A stretch of DNA of 64,000 nt from Paenibacillus sp. cl123 (GTDB lineage: Bacteria; Bacillota; Bacilli; Paenibacillales; NBRC-103111): assembly GCF_900101595.1 (NCBI RefSeq), contig NZ_FMYY01000004.1, positions 124,001 through 188,000 on the forward strand, read 5' to 3'. The notes under the pieces were generated by a model. The model saw only the letters and a program-made list of their open reading frames with translations, was not told the origin of the DNA and made no database searches. Both the position numbers and the translations under genes were made by a program. Below are positions 50,904 to 60,211 of the stretch, piece after piece. Position 1 is the stretch's first letter. Each line of letters starts with the position of its first letter.

Positions 50904-52769
50904 ATGATCAATCCATCGGTTCCGTTATCGCGCTATCAGCTGCAAAGTCCGAAGGGAGCCGTAAGCGGAGACCTTATCGTCAGCGCAAAGGGGCAGCTTC
51001 AATATGAAGTAAAATTTCGGGGAACGGTAGTCGTGGACTTGTCGGATCTCGGGATCCTTGTAGACGCGCATCACCTCGGCGACGGAGTAGAGGCAGAGGC
51101 GCCTGTGTATTCCGACGTAGACGAAACGTATCCGGCCCGGGGTGTGCACACGATGGCCGTTAATCGCTGTCGCGAGATGCGGATAGCCGTTACTCATAAA
51201 GGCTCGGGCATCCCGTATACGATCGAAGCGCGTGCGTACGAGGACGGCTTTGCAGTCCGTTATGTCCTCCCGGACCGGGGCATGGTTACGATCCGGGGAG
51301 AAGCCTCCTCTTGGAAGCTTCCCGCCCAGGCGAACATATGGTTCTTCGAGAGGAATAACGGCTGGAAGCTTAAAAGCTATGCCGGGGAATGGGTCCGCAC
51401 CGGGGCCGAGAAGCTGCACACCGTATCCTCCCAAGGGCCCGTTCAAGGGACTCCGCTTGTTGTCGAGCTGCCGGGGGACCGAGGTTACGCGGTTATCTGT
51501 GAAGCGGCGCTGTACAATTACAGCGGCATGCGGCTGGCGGCAATGGGCGATGGCATCGTAAAAGCCGATTTCACCGAAGGGACCGAAGGCTTCCGGCTTT
51601 CGGGGGAGGTCGTGACACCTTGGAGAGTCACTCTGCTCAGCCCCGACCTGAACGGGCTGGTGAACAGCGACCTGCTCACGAACCTCAACCCGGAGCCGGA
51701 TGCGGCGCTTTTCGAGGATCAAAGCTATATTCGCCCCGGACGCTCCGTCTGGCGCTGGTGGAGCCGGGGGACAGGCAGTTTCGAGGAAGAAAAAGCGATG
51801 ATCGATCATGCCGAAGCGTTAGGCTATGAATATACGACGGTCGATGAAGGCTGGGAGCTGTGGGAGAACAAGTGGGCCGCATTGAAGGAGCTGACCGGCT
51901 ACGCTTCTTCAAAGGGCGTCGGCGTGTTCGTCTGGAAGCGGTCGAAGGAGATGAACGATCCGGCGGAGCGGTACCGGGCAATGCGCGAATTTATGGACCA
52001 TGTAAAGGAGGCCGGCGCGGTGGGGCTGAAGATTGATTTTATCGATTGCGAGGACCTGGTCTCCATTGCCTTCGAAACGGCAGCCCTCCGAATTGCCGCA
52101 GAGCGCAGGCTGATGGTGAACTTCCACGGCATTTCGAAGCCGACGGGAGAATCCCGCACCTATCCGAACGAGATCAGCCGGGAAGGCATCCGGGGACTGG
52201 AGCTGAACAAGATGAAGGAAGGCCCGATTCCGGCCTGGCACAATGCGGCGCTGCCGTTCACCCGTTTTCTGGCGGGGCATGGAGATTACACGCCGATGGG
52301 CTTCTCCAACCCGGGCGACACGACCTTCGCTCATCAGTTGGCGACAGGGATTCTGTTTACCTCCCCGCTGCAGGTCATTGCCGAGCATCCCGAGTATTTG
52401 CTTCAGGAGCCGTCCTGCCGTCCTGCGCTGGACATCATCAAGGAGCTGCCCACGGTTTGGGACGAGACGGTCGTGCTGAAAGAGAGCCGGATCGGCGAGC
52501 TGGCCGCCATGGCGAGAAGAAAGGGCGATGTCTGGTATGTGGCGGTGCTGAACGGTACCGCTGAAGCGGTCGCGCTTGAATTGGAGGAGCTCCCGTTCTT
52601 GACCGCGGGCAAGAGCTGCCGGACGGTCATGTTATCGGATGCGGGCTGTGCGGCGTTCACGCGGGAAGAGGCCGTTTATAGCAGCAGCCAGCTTCGCTTG
52701 CAAATTCAGATGCCGCCCCATGGGGGCTATATCGCCGTGCTGCGGCCTGCCGATGAGGTGACTCCATGA
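50904..52769 (+). CDS. glycoside hydrolase family 97 protein
   Basis: This 621-residue enzyme has the GH97 three-part layout: an N-terminal beta-super-sandwich (residues about 1-270), a TIM barrel (about 280-530) and a C-terminal beta domain. Barrel markers are YTTVDEGWELWENKW, VGLKIDFIDCED, MVNFHGISKPTGESRTYPNE and REGIRGLELNK. The aspartate in KIDF matches the nucleophile position of the retaining, alpha-galactosidase-type members; the inverting SusB-type enzymes lack it. No signal peptide is seen, so it likely acts in the cytosol on imported oligosaccharides. It starts 15 bases after the binding protein gene. GH97 is best known from Bacteroidetes. Confidence 0.88.
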   Translation: MINPSVPLSRYQLQSPKGAVSGDLIVSAKGQLQYEVKFRGTVVVDLSDLGILVDAHHLGDGVEAEAPVYSDVDETYPARGVHTMAVNRCREMRIAVTHKGSGIPYTIEARAYEDGFAVRYVLPDRGMVTIRGEASSWKLPAQANIWFFERNNGWKLKSYAGEWVRTGAEKLHTVSSQGPVQGTPLVVELPGDRGYAVICEAALYNYSGMRLAAMGDGIVKADFTEGTEGFRLSGEVVTPWRVTLLSPDLNGLVNSDLLTNLNPEPDAALFEDQSYIRPGRSVWRWWSRGTGSFEEEKAMIDHAEALGYEYTTVDEGWELWENKWAALKELTGYASSKGVGVFVWKRSKEMNDPAERYRAMREFMDHVKEAGAVGLKIDFIDCEDLVSIAFETAALRIAAERRLMVNFHGISKPTGESRTYPNEISREGIRGLELNKMKEGPIPAWHNAALPFTRFLAGHGDYTPMGFSNPGDTTFAHQLATGILFTSPLQVIAEHPEYLLQEPSCRPALDIIKELPTVWDETVVLKESRIGELAAMARRKGDVWYVAVLNGTAEAVALELEELPFLTAGKSCRTVMLSDAGCAAFTREEAVYSSSQLRLQIQMPPHGGYIAVLRPADEVTP

Positions 52770-52901
52770 CCGTGAAGGCCGAAGGAATCCTGCCATGGAG
52801 GGATGGAAGGAGCTGGAAGGTGGCTTCCGCCTATCCCGCGTAACCGGCGCGCTTCGGGCTGCAATCGAGCCGGACCGATGCTACAGGCTGACGATTCAAT
52901 A

Positions 52902-52935
52902 AACAAGGAGCAGCCTAAACGCTGCTCCTTGTTCG
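52902..52935. terminator. bidirectional hairpin between convergent genes
   Basis: AACAAGGAGCAGC (52902-52914) and GCTGCTCCTTGTT (52921-52933) form a perfect 13-bp stem between GH97 (+) and the response regulator (-). T tracts are short on both sides. Confidence 0.75.
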
Positions 52936-52942
52936 CTATGAA

Positions 52943-54526
52943 CTACTTCTCGCCCCTGGCCGCATTCTTGAATTCGTTGGGCGTCATGCCGGTATGCTTT
53001 TTGAACATCGTGCAGAAGTAAGAGTAGCTATTGAAGCCGATGCGGTCTACCAGCTCGTAGTTCCGGTACTGTCCGTCAAGGAGATATTTCTTGGCCATCT
53101 CGATTCGCCTGGACAGGATGTAGTCGAATACCGTCATGCCGACTTCCTTCTTGAACATATGTCCGAGATGGGAGGGGCTGAACTGGATTTCCCTTGCAAT
53201 ATCCTCCAAGGAAAGGTCGTCCCCCAGATGCCGGTCGATGTACTGCTTCGCAAGCGCGACCTCAGGCCGCAGCCGTTTTTGCTGGCGCCTCCGATGCTGC
53301 TCCTCGCATATCCGGCATAGGCTTGCTGCGGTAAGCGGAAAGGAAGGCTCCTCCAAAGCGGCCTCGTACGGCTGAGCCATCCGGTCCGGAAGGCGCTGAA
53401 GCATCTCTTTCAGGAAGCTCTTCGCCGCTGCCGGCTCCGGCCGGTATTCGCCGAATATCCGCTCCAGCTGCTGCACCCAGGTCTGGAAGGCCTGCGGATT
53501 TTCGTTCTCCGACAGCGCCTCCTTCGGGAAAGCTGCCGACAGCTGATCGAAATGGCCCCGGGGCACGGGCTGGAAGGGGATCTCCTTTTCCGCGAATATC
53601 GGGTACGGATTCCCCTGGTAATACCGGTAGAGCAGGTGCTGCTCCGCTCGTGCATACATCCTTCTCAGCACATGCAGCGCCTCGAAAGAGGGACTGACCG
53701 ACATGCAGAGGCGCACCGACATGAACTGCTGCAGCGGCTTCTCCAGCTGGATCAGCCGCTCCCGGAGAAGCTCGTCGCTTAAGGCTGACTTCGAGGCGTG
53801 AATAAGAAGAGTAAACTGCCCGAACCGGTTCGGGAAAAGCTCGAAGCCGGCCGGCAGCTTCTCCGACAGCGTCTCCCTGACGATCTCCAGCATGGAGAAT
53901 TCAAGCAGCGGCTTATCCTTCTCCGAGTAGCGGGCGGCATACCGCGTCAAATCGTCCACTCGGCATACGATGAGACGGAAGGGCGGCATCTCAAGCTCGA
54001 TGTCGAGCTCGGCTCCTACTCTAACCATTTCCTGCCGCTCGGCCAGCACGCCCGAGATGATTTTGTCAAAGAAATCTTTGCGGAGGGAGTACTGATAGCT
54101 CTGAACGATTTTGCGGCGGACGCGCTTGTTGTTCTCCAGATCCAGCTCCTTGTCCAGCTCGGCTGAGGCCCGGTCCAAAGCGGAACGGGCGGCTTCCATG
54201 TCGATCGGCGATTTGAGGATGTATCCCATCGCCCCGCTCTGGAGGGCCTGCTGCGCATAATCGAAATCCCGGTGCGCCGTAAGCATGATGCATCTTACCC
54301 CCGGATAGCGCACCTTCATTTCCTTGAGCATGCTGAGCCCGTCCATAACCGGCATGGTAATGTCGACCAGAATGATATGAGGCTGCAGCTCGGCGATCAT
54401 ACCCAGCGCCTCCTCTCCGTTCCCGGCTTCACCTGCGATTTCATACCCCCATTCCTTCCAAGGGTAGGTATGGCGGATGTGCTTCAGCGCGAGCGGCTCG
54501 TCATCGACCAGCAGAATTCGTTTCAA
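52943..54526 (-). CDS. YesN-type response regulator with AraC output domain
   Basis: The 527-residue regulator has an N-terminal receiver domain (acidic pair in LLVDDEPLALKHI, phosphoacceptor Asp in IILVDITMPVMDGLSM), a long middle region of the YesN sort, and a C-terminal AraC-type double helix-turn-helix (DDLSLEDIAREIQFSPSHLG, then NYELVDRIGFNSYSYFCTMF). The start is TTG at 54526, behind a perfect AAGGAGGT. It lies 13 bases after its kinase gene. By position it should activate the sugar-transport genes on both sides, as YesM/YesN-type systems usually do. Confidence 0.92.
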   Translation of the reverse strand: MKRILLVDDEPLALKHIRHTYPWKEWGYEIAGEAGNGEEALGMIAELQPHIILVDITMPVMDGLSMLKEMKVRYPGVRCIMLTAHRDFDYAQQALQSGAMGYILKSPIDMEAARSALDRASAELDKELDLENNKRVRRKIVQSYQYSLRKDFFDKIISGVLAERQEMVRVGAELDIELEMPPFRLIVCRVDDLTRYAARYSEKDKPLLEFSMLEIVRETLSEKLPAGFELFPNRFGQFTLLIHASKSALSDELLRERLIQLEKPLQQFMSVRLCMSVSPSFEALHVLRRMYARAEQHLLYRYYQGNPYPIFAEKEIPFQPVPRGHFDQLSAAFPKEALSENENPQAFQTWVQQLERIFGEYRPEPAAAKSFLKEMLQRLPDRMAQPYEAALEEPSFPLTAASLCRICEEQHRRRQQKRLRPEVALAKQYIDRHLGDDLSLEDIAREIQFSPSHLGHMFKKEVGMTVFDYILSRRIEMAKKYLLDGQYRNYELVDRIGFNSYSYFCTMFKKHTGMTPNEFKNAARGEK

Positions 54527-54539
54527 GATGCGTACCTCC

Positions 54540-56297
54540 TTAGGGTTGGTTAGCTGCGGGCATTCGAATCAGGATCCGCGTGCCGAAGTCCGCTGAGGAA
54601 GCTATACTCATGGAATAAGCGGGACCATAGAGCGTCCGCAGTCGGTAATGCACGTTCGTGAAGCCGATGCCTTCCTCCTCGTCCGCTTCATCGACGGAAT
54701 CGCGCTGCAGAACCGCTCGCAGCTTTCCGAGCACGGGCGCCGGAATGCCGATGCCGTTGTCCTCGATAAGCAGCTCCCAGTCGCCGCCGTCGCGTGTGGA
54801 GCCGATGAACAGCGTCCCGGAGCCTTGCATGGGCGATAAGCCGTGGAAGATGCAGTTCTCCACAATCGGCTGAAGCGTGAACTTGGGGAGCTTGTAACCG
54901 AGTGTGGCCGGGTCGATATCGGTTTCATAGGCGAAGCGGCCTTCATAGCGGACCTGCATCAGCTGGATGTAATGCTCCACCGCATTCAATTCATCCTTCA
55001 GGCTGACATCCTCCATCGTCTGCGTCAGACTGTAGTCGAGCTGCCGGGTGAGGGAGGAAATCAGCAGATCCACCTTCGACAGATCGCCCTCTCTGGATTT
55101 CATGCTAATCGCATTCAGCGTGTTGAACAGAAAATGCGGCTTGATCTGCGCCTGCAGCATGCGGATTTCGAAAGCCTTCTTCTTCGCCTCCGTCGTCTTC
55201 AGGTCCTCGATCAGCAGACCGATCTGCTTCGTCATCCGGTTGAAATGGCGGGCCAAATTGCCGAGCTCATCCCGGCGGTTGACGGGAATCTTGGCATTCA
55301 AGTTGCCGGAGCTGATCTCATCGAGCGACAGGGCAAACTGCCTGATCGGCTGGCCGATCATTTTGGACATAATCCAGGCAATCACCAGAGCCAAAATCAG
55401 CGAGGCGACGGCCAGCGCCATGGTGAATCGAACTGTAGCCATCAGCGGCCTGAGCAGCTCCGTCTTGTCCATCATCCACATGACCTGCCAATTCATCACA
55501 TTATTGCTGCTGCGGGTTAGAAAATAGTCGGTCCGCGTCTCCGCCTCCGGCAGCGTCAAGGAATACTCGTTCCACGGGGTCTCCAGAATCGATTCCGGGA
55601 AGTCCGTCCATTCCACCTGATTGGTGTACACGTTATAGCGGGTATGCGAGCCCTTACCATAGATCGGGCGGTTCGCCGCGTCAAGCAGAATCAGCTCTCC
55701 GTGCAGAAGGTCGGGCGCATCCGGCAGCATCGCTTCATACAGCTTCTCGAAGCCGATATCAAGCGCCAGCATCATGCGTGAATTTTCCTTGCCCGGCACG
55801 AGCATAAAAAAAGTAACCGTATACTGGGACGCTTCCGACCAGTAAGGCTCGGTCCAATACAGCTTGTTTGCCTCCAGCACGCGGACGCGATTCCACTTGA
55901 AGGTTTCGTTGTTCATCAGCATCCAGCCGACGCTGGAGGTGCTGGCCGTCACGCGGCCTTCCTGGATGTAGTGAATATTATTGATTGTAGGAAGCAAATA
56001 CATCAGATTATCGTGAAACCAGCGGTTGATTTCGGCGGGACTGTCCTCAAGCAGACGGCTGTCCCCGACGATTGATGCGGCGAAGTTACGGATCGACCGG
56101 AGCTGGGTTTCCAAGTAATGATTCGTTTTGGCGTTCATATCGATCGCATATTTGGTTTGGGCGGAGATGAGAATATTGGAAGAATAGTTGTAGTACGAAT
56201 AACCGAGCAGCAGAATGATCACTTCCGTCAGCAGGAAGGTGAGCAAGAAGGTTTTGGTCGAGAGCTTCCAATTCATGTCATATCGCAGCCGATGCAT
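54540..56297 (-). CDS. YesM-type sensor histidine kinase
   Basis: This 585-residue membrane kinase has one helix near residues 12-32, an extracellular sensing region (dCache-like), a second helix near 285-310 and a HAMP linker (IGQPIRQFALSLDEISSGNL). It ends in a His_kinase domain with QAQIKPHFLFNTLNAISMKS (phosphoacceptor His) and HATPase elements TLQPIVENCIFHG and IEDNGIGIP. The start has AAGGAGG upstream. It is the first gene of the two-gene minus-strand unit and is divergent from a binding lipoprotein gene, which may detect the same sugar. Confidence 0.92.
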   Translation of the reverse strand: MHRLRYDMNWKLSTKTFLLTFLLTEVIILLLGYSYYNYSSNILISAQTKYAIDMNAKTNHYLETQLRSIRNFAASIVGDSRLLEDSPAEINRWFHDNLMYLLPTINNIHYIQEGRVTASTSSVGWMLMNNETFKWNRVRVLEANKLYWTEPYWSEASQYTVTFFMLVPGKENSRMMLALDIGFEKLYEAMLPDAPDLLHGELILLDAANRPIYGKGSHTRYNVYTNQVEWTDFPESILETPWNEYSLTLPEAETRTDYFLTRSSNNVMNWQVMWMMDKTELLRPLMATVRFTMALAVASLILALVIAWIMSKMIGQPIRQFALSLDEISSGNLNAKIPVNRRDELGNLARHFNRMTKQIGLLIEDLKTTEAKKKAFEIRMLQAQIKPHFLFNTLNAISMKSREGDLSKVDLLISSLTRQLDYSLTQTMEDVSLKDELNAVEHYIQLMQVRYEGRFAYETDIDPATLGYKLPKFTLQPIVENCIFHGLSPMQGSGTLFIGSTRDGGDWELLIEDNGIGIPAPVLGKLRAVLQRDSVDEADEEEGIGFTNVHYRLRTLYGPAYSMSIASSADFGTRILIRMPAANQP

Positions 56298-56477
56298 CCT
56301 TCATCCTCCTTACAAGCGGCTCAAGTATCCTCATTGTATCAGAGTTGACCGCGGCCACGATTAAAAGTACGGGGGATTTTTATAAAAAAGATCGTGATAT
56401 TGTTAAACTTCTTATTCGTTCGTTGTACACTAGAAGCATAACGAACGAGATATCGACGGCAGAAGGGGACGAGCCTA

Positions 56478-57983
56478 TTGGAGCGAGCATTGACCCGCAG
56501 AATGAGCAGTTCGATCGCATTGCTTTTGGCCGCTTCCTTTATGACTGTATCCTGCAGCAAAGAAGCCGAGCCGAAGCCGATGCAGGAACGGGTAAAGATT
56601 ACGGTCCATATGATTGGCGGTACACCCCTTCCCGATCCGAAGGAGGATCCGATCAAGCAAGAGCTTGACAAGAAGCTGGGCATCGATTTGGCCATACGCA
56701 CGTTTTTCCCCGAGGATTATGCGAATCAGGTGAAGATGGGAATGGCGACAGACTCCAATGCCGATCTGTTGTATATCGGCAGCCGTCAGGAATTTGTTCA
56801 CTACAGCAAACAACAATTGCTCCTCGACTTGTCGCCGTATTTGGATTTGCTCGAGCCGACCTTACAGCTGATCGGGAAGGAGAGACTGCAGCTGGCGGAG
56901 GTAGGAGGCGGTGTTTACGGCTTGCCCAGAACGGTTACCGCATATCAATACAGCTACTGGATCCGGCAGGACTGGCTGGAGAAGCTGAAGCTGAACGTTC
57001 CCCGGACGACAGACGAGTTCCTCACGGTAGTCAAGGCGATGGCTGAGCGGGACCCCGACGGAAACGGGCGGAGGGACACGTACGGCTTCAGCGGAAGACC
57101 GAATCAAGCGCTTGGGCCGCTGTTCGGTGCTTTTGGCACGACGTATCCGGGCTCCTTTTATATGAAAGACAACGAACTGATCAATTCATTGTATGATCCG
57201 GCGACGCCCAAGGCGCTCTCCTACATCCGGTCGATCTTCGAGACGAAGGGGGTGGATCCCGGCATTGTCTCGAATACGAACCTGCAGCATAAAGAGAAGG
57301 CGCTGCAGGGGCAGCTGGGCCTGTTTTATTTTAATTGGCCGAACTGGTACCAGGAAGAGTATCTGAGTGTAAACGCGGACGCGCGCTGGATTCCGATTGA
57401 CCCTCCGCAGGGGCCGAACGGGGACAGGTATGCGTATGGGAAGAATGTTTCGGAGAGCATTCTTGTGATACCCAGATCCGTTGGCAATGATAAAGTGAAA
57501 CTGAACAAAATCATTCAGCTTCTGAATTACGTCTCCTCCCCGGAGGGGAATAAGCTGGTGATGTACGGACTTGCGGGGAAGCACTATACCGAGACGAACG
57601 GGACGGTCGCTGTGCACGAAATATTGAAGGAAACGCTGGGGTACGCGTATCAGCTGACGGGACGGGACGAGATGGGGTATCTGAGAACGAAATTCCCGGA
57701 GCGTGAAGCGGATTTCACGATGGCGGCGAGGCAGCCGTTCATTCCTATTTATGACGGCTTGATCCAGCCTCCGGACGGGTTTCGGCTCGATGACGCCAAG
57801 CGGTATATCGAGCAGGAGCTGTGGAGATTCGTATACGGTCAACGGCCGCTGGATAGCTATGACGGGTTCTTGCAAGAACTGGAGGAGCAGTTCCAGTATG
57901 AAAGCGGATATGTCGCATCGGCCCGGCAGCAGATTGCCCTGCGTCACGAGGGAAAGCCGGAGCCAAAAACAAGCGAAGAATAA
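56478..57983 (+). CDS. extracellular carbohydrate-binding lipoprotein (LplA type), orphan of permeases
   Basis: This 501-residue lipoprotein has a leader ending in FMTVSCS (lipobox TVSC). The fold is that of LplA-type sugar-binding proteins, with the acidic loop ERDPDGNGRRDTYGFSG. No permease gene follows, so it probably delivers to permeases encoded at 47383-49227 or works as a ligand-presenting partner of the divergent YesM kinase; both are inferences. Start TTG 56478 follows AAGGGGA by 8 bases; ATG 56502 is a fallback but would shorten the basic n-region of the leader. Confidence 0.85.
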   Translation: MERALTRRMSSSIALLLAASFMTVSCSKEAEPKPMQERVKITVHMIGGTPLPDPKEDPIKQELDKKLGIDLAIRTFFPEDYANQVKMGMATDSNADLLYIGSRQEFVHYSKQQLLLDLSPYLDLLEPTLQLIGKERLQLAEVGGGVYGLPRTVTAYQYSYWIRQDWLEKLKLNVPRTTDEFLTVVKAMAERDPDGNGRRDTYGFSGRPNQALGPLFGAFGTTYPGSFYMKDNELINSLYDPATPKALSYIRSIFETKGVDPGIVSNTNLQHKEKALQGQLGLFYFNWPNWYQEEYLSVNADARWIPIDPPQGPNGDRYAYGKNVSESILVIPRSVGNDKVKLNKIIQLLNYVSSPEGNKLVMYGLAGKHYTETNGTVAVHEILKETLGYAYQLTGRDEMGYLRTKFPEREADFTMAARQPFIPIYDGLIQPPDGFRLDDAKRYIEQELWRFVYGQRPLDSYDGFLQELEEQFQYESGYVASARQQIALRHEGKPEPKTSEE

Positions 57984-58140
57984 CGGCATGTCGCGTAGCG
58001 AGGTCATGAACACCAGGGTCCGGCAGCGTTCCGCTCTCTCCGTTCGGGCATTGGAAGTGTCCGAGTTCCGTGTTATGATGTTTACGGACAAGAGCCGCCA
58101 ATCCGGCCGGCTTGGAATATTACGCGACAGGTGATGAAGC

Positions 58141-58875
58141 ATGAGCAAAACATTGCATATATTGGGCGTACCTTTCTCTACCAGAACGATGAATGAAACG
58201 ATTGAAGAGCTTAAGCTGGCCGTCGGAGAGCGGCGCAGCAAGCCGTTTCACTTGATCACGGCGAATCCCGAAATTGTCATGAAGGCGCAGGATGACGCTT
58301 CCTTGCGGCAGATTGTCAACGATGCCGATATGATCACGCCGGACGGCATCGGCATTATTATGGCGTCGCGCTGGAAGGGAGCGCCGCTGCCAGAGCGCGT
58401 GACCGGCTATGAGCTGCTGCTGAAGCTGCTGGAGCTTGGCGATGCGAAGGGCTGGTCCTTCTACTTTCTGGGGGCGGATGAGGCGACGAACGAGAAGGCA
58501 GTAAGCACGATCCGCAGCAAATATCCGAATGTGCGGATCGCAGGACGGCATAACGGGTTCTTCTCTCCGGAGGATGAGCAGCGGATCGTAGCGGAGGTGC
58601 AGGCGGCGGAGCCGGATTTCCTGATCGTCGCGCTCGGCGCGCCCGGAGCGGAGCGATGGATCTACAAGCATAAGCCGGAGCTGAAAGCAAAGGTGGCATT
58701 TGGCGTCGGAGGCAGCCTCGATGTGATCGCGGGCAAGGTGAAGCGCGCGCCCGTCATCTGGCAGCGGCTGAATCTGGAATGGCTGTACCGGCTGCTGGCG
58801 CAGCCGTCCCGCTGGAGAAGACAGCTGGCGCTGCCGGTGTTCGCGGTCAAGGCGTTCCGGGACCGGTCCAAATAA
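58141..58875 (+). CDS. WecG/TagA/CpsF family glycosyltransferase
   Basis: The 244-residue membrane-associated glycosyltransferase covers the whole TagA/WecG family: HILGVPFSTRTMNETIEEL at the start, TANPEIVMKAQDD, the catalytic-aspartate region DADMITPDGIGIIMAS, FYFLGADEATNEKA, NGFFSPEDE, LIVALGAPGAERW and FGVGGSLDVIAGKVKRAP. TagA adds N-acetylmannosamine to the undecaprenyl-linked GlcNAc of wall teichoic acid; WecG does the analogous step in Gram-negatives. It stands alone here, and the sugar is not known. Confidence 0.9.
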   Translation: MSKTLHILGVPFSTRTMNETIEELKLAVGERRSKPFHLITANPEIVMKAQDDASLRQIVNDADMITPDGIGIIMASRWKGAPLPERVTGYELLLKLLELGDAKGWSFYFLGADEATNEKAVSTIRSKYPNVRIAGRHNGFFSPEDEQRIVAEVQAAEPDFLIVALGAPGAERWIYKHKPELKAKVAFGVGGSLDVIAGKVKRAPVIWQRLNLEWLYRLLAQPSRWRRQLALPVFAVKAFRDRSK

Positions 58876-58907
58876 GCAAACGAAGCGAAGGGGGCTGCCA
58901 AGTAAAA

Positions 58908-60131
58908 ATGAGCGAACCGAAGCAAGAGACGGAACGCAAGGCGGACGCCAGCCGCTGTCCGCTATGCGGACAAGCGAATGAATGCGCCTTGCTCAGCGGA
59001 GAGCGGATCGAAGCGTGCTGGTGCTTCCGAGCCTCGATCCCCAGTGAGCTGCTGCAGCGGATTCCCGATTCCAGGCGCGGCAAATCTTGCGTCTGTCCGT
59101 CCTGTGTGGAGGAACATAAACGGCAGGAGAGCGTTGCCGCGGAACAATCGGCTAACGCGGCGGACCGGTTTATCCAGCTCTGGAACCATGTGGAGTCCGT
59201 CCGGCAGGCGATTGGCGCTTCGGCCGCTGCGGTGATCGTCATGCAGGATGGCCGGATCGCCTATGAACGGTATGCCGGCACTCATCCGGACGGCAGGCCG
59301 ACGGATGCCCGTTCCCGGTTCAACGTAGGTTCGGTCCGCAAGTCGTACCTGGGCTTAGTTGTCGCCTGGGCGCTGCATGACGGCTTGCTCGGCAGTGTCG
59401 ACGATCCCCTCATCCGATACATGCCATTGCCGTATGACGCGGACATCCTGCAAGACACTACGATCCGCCATCTGCTAACGCATACGCACGGCTTGGACCG
59501 TCAGGGCAGAGCATTTGCTTCCGGCTCGTCATGGGCCTACAACAATCAAGGCGTGAATCTGCTGATCGAGCTGACTGGCAGGTTGTATCGCAAGCCTTTC
59601 GTACATATATTGAAGGAGCGGTTATTCGGACCGGGGGGCTTCACGGCAACCGGTTGGGAGACGGAGAAGTCGGAGGAATTGATAGGGCTGGATGAAAGCT
59701 ATCCCGACCGGGAAGGCCGCTCGGCGAACCTGTTCGTCAATGCTCGTGAGCTTGCCTTATGGGGAATGCTGCATGCGGAAGGCGGCGTCTTTCGGGGACT
59801 GCCGCTTGTGCCCGCTGATGTTGTGCGTCTGGCGACAGCGGCGGCGACGCCTGCCGGGCTGGATGACGCGTGGCCGCGCAACGGATTTTTCTGGCAGGTG
59901 CAGACTAGTCAGCCATGCGAGCGCGCGGAGCTGGGCGACAAGCTGCCTGCAGGCTCGTTCCGGATCCTGGGCATTACCGGCTGCGCGGTGCTGGTTATCC
60001 CGGAACAGCGGACGGTCGCCGTTCGCATGTATAACCAGACAATCCCGAATCCAACCGGCTATTCGTACCTGGAGGATATTCGCGCCTTCGGCAATCTGGT
60101 GTATACAGCTTCAGCCGTGACGCGGTCTTAG
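58908..60131 (+). CDS. fusion of Cys-rich CWC domain and beta-lactamase-class-C-like serine hydrolase
   Basis: This 407-residue cytosolic protein has two parts. Residues about 12-70 hold a cysteine-rich segment (CPLCGQANECAL, EACWCFRASIP, CVCPSCVEEH) like the CWC domain, a probable zinc or metal site. Residues about 90-400 form a serine hydrolase of the penicillin-binding-protein/class C beta-lactamase fold, with SVRK for the nucleophile-lysine SxxK motif and WAYNNQG for the YxN motif. No signal peptide is visible, unusual for this hydrolase fold. The fusion suggests metal- or redox-linked control of an esterase or peptidase; substrate unknown. It starts 32 bases after the glycosyltransferase gene. 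Confidence 0.82.
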   Translation: MSEPKQETERKADASRCPLCGQANECALLSGERIEACWCFRASIPSELLQRIPDSRRGKSCVCPSCVEEHKRQESVAAEQSANAADRFIQLWNHVESVRQAIGASAAAVIVMQDGRIAYERYAGTHPDGRPTDARSRFNVGSVRKSYLGLVVAWALHDGLLGSVDDPLIRYMPLPYDADILQDTTIRHLLTHTHGLDRQGRAFASGSSWAYNNQGVNLLIELTGRLYRKPFVHILKERLFGPGGFTATGWETEKSEELIGLDESYPDREGRSANLFVNARELALWGMLHAEGGVFRGLPLVPADVVRLATAAATPAGLDDAWPRNGFFWQVQTSQPCERAELGDKLPAGSFRILGITGCAVLVIPEQRTVAVRMYNQTIPNPTGYSYLEDIRAFGNLVYTASAVTRS

Positions 60132-60211
60132 CCGCTTCGCCCATGCGTGCGGCCTGCTGCACCCGGCTCGCTGCAAGCATCGAGCAGTTCTGAATAGAGT
60201 GGAGGAATTCC

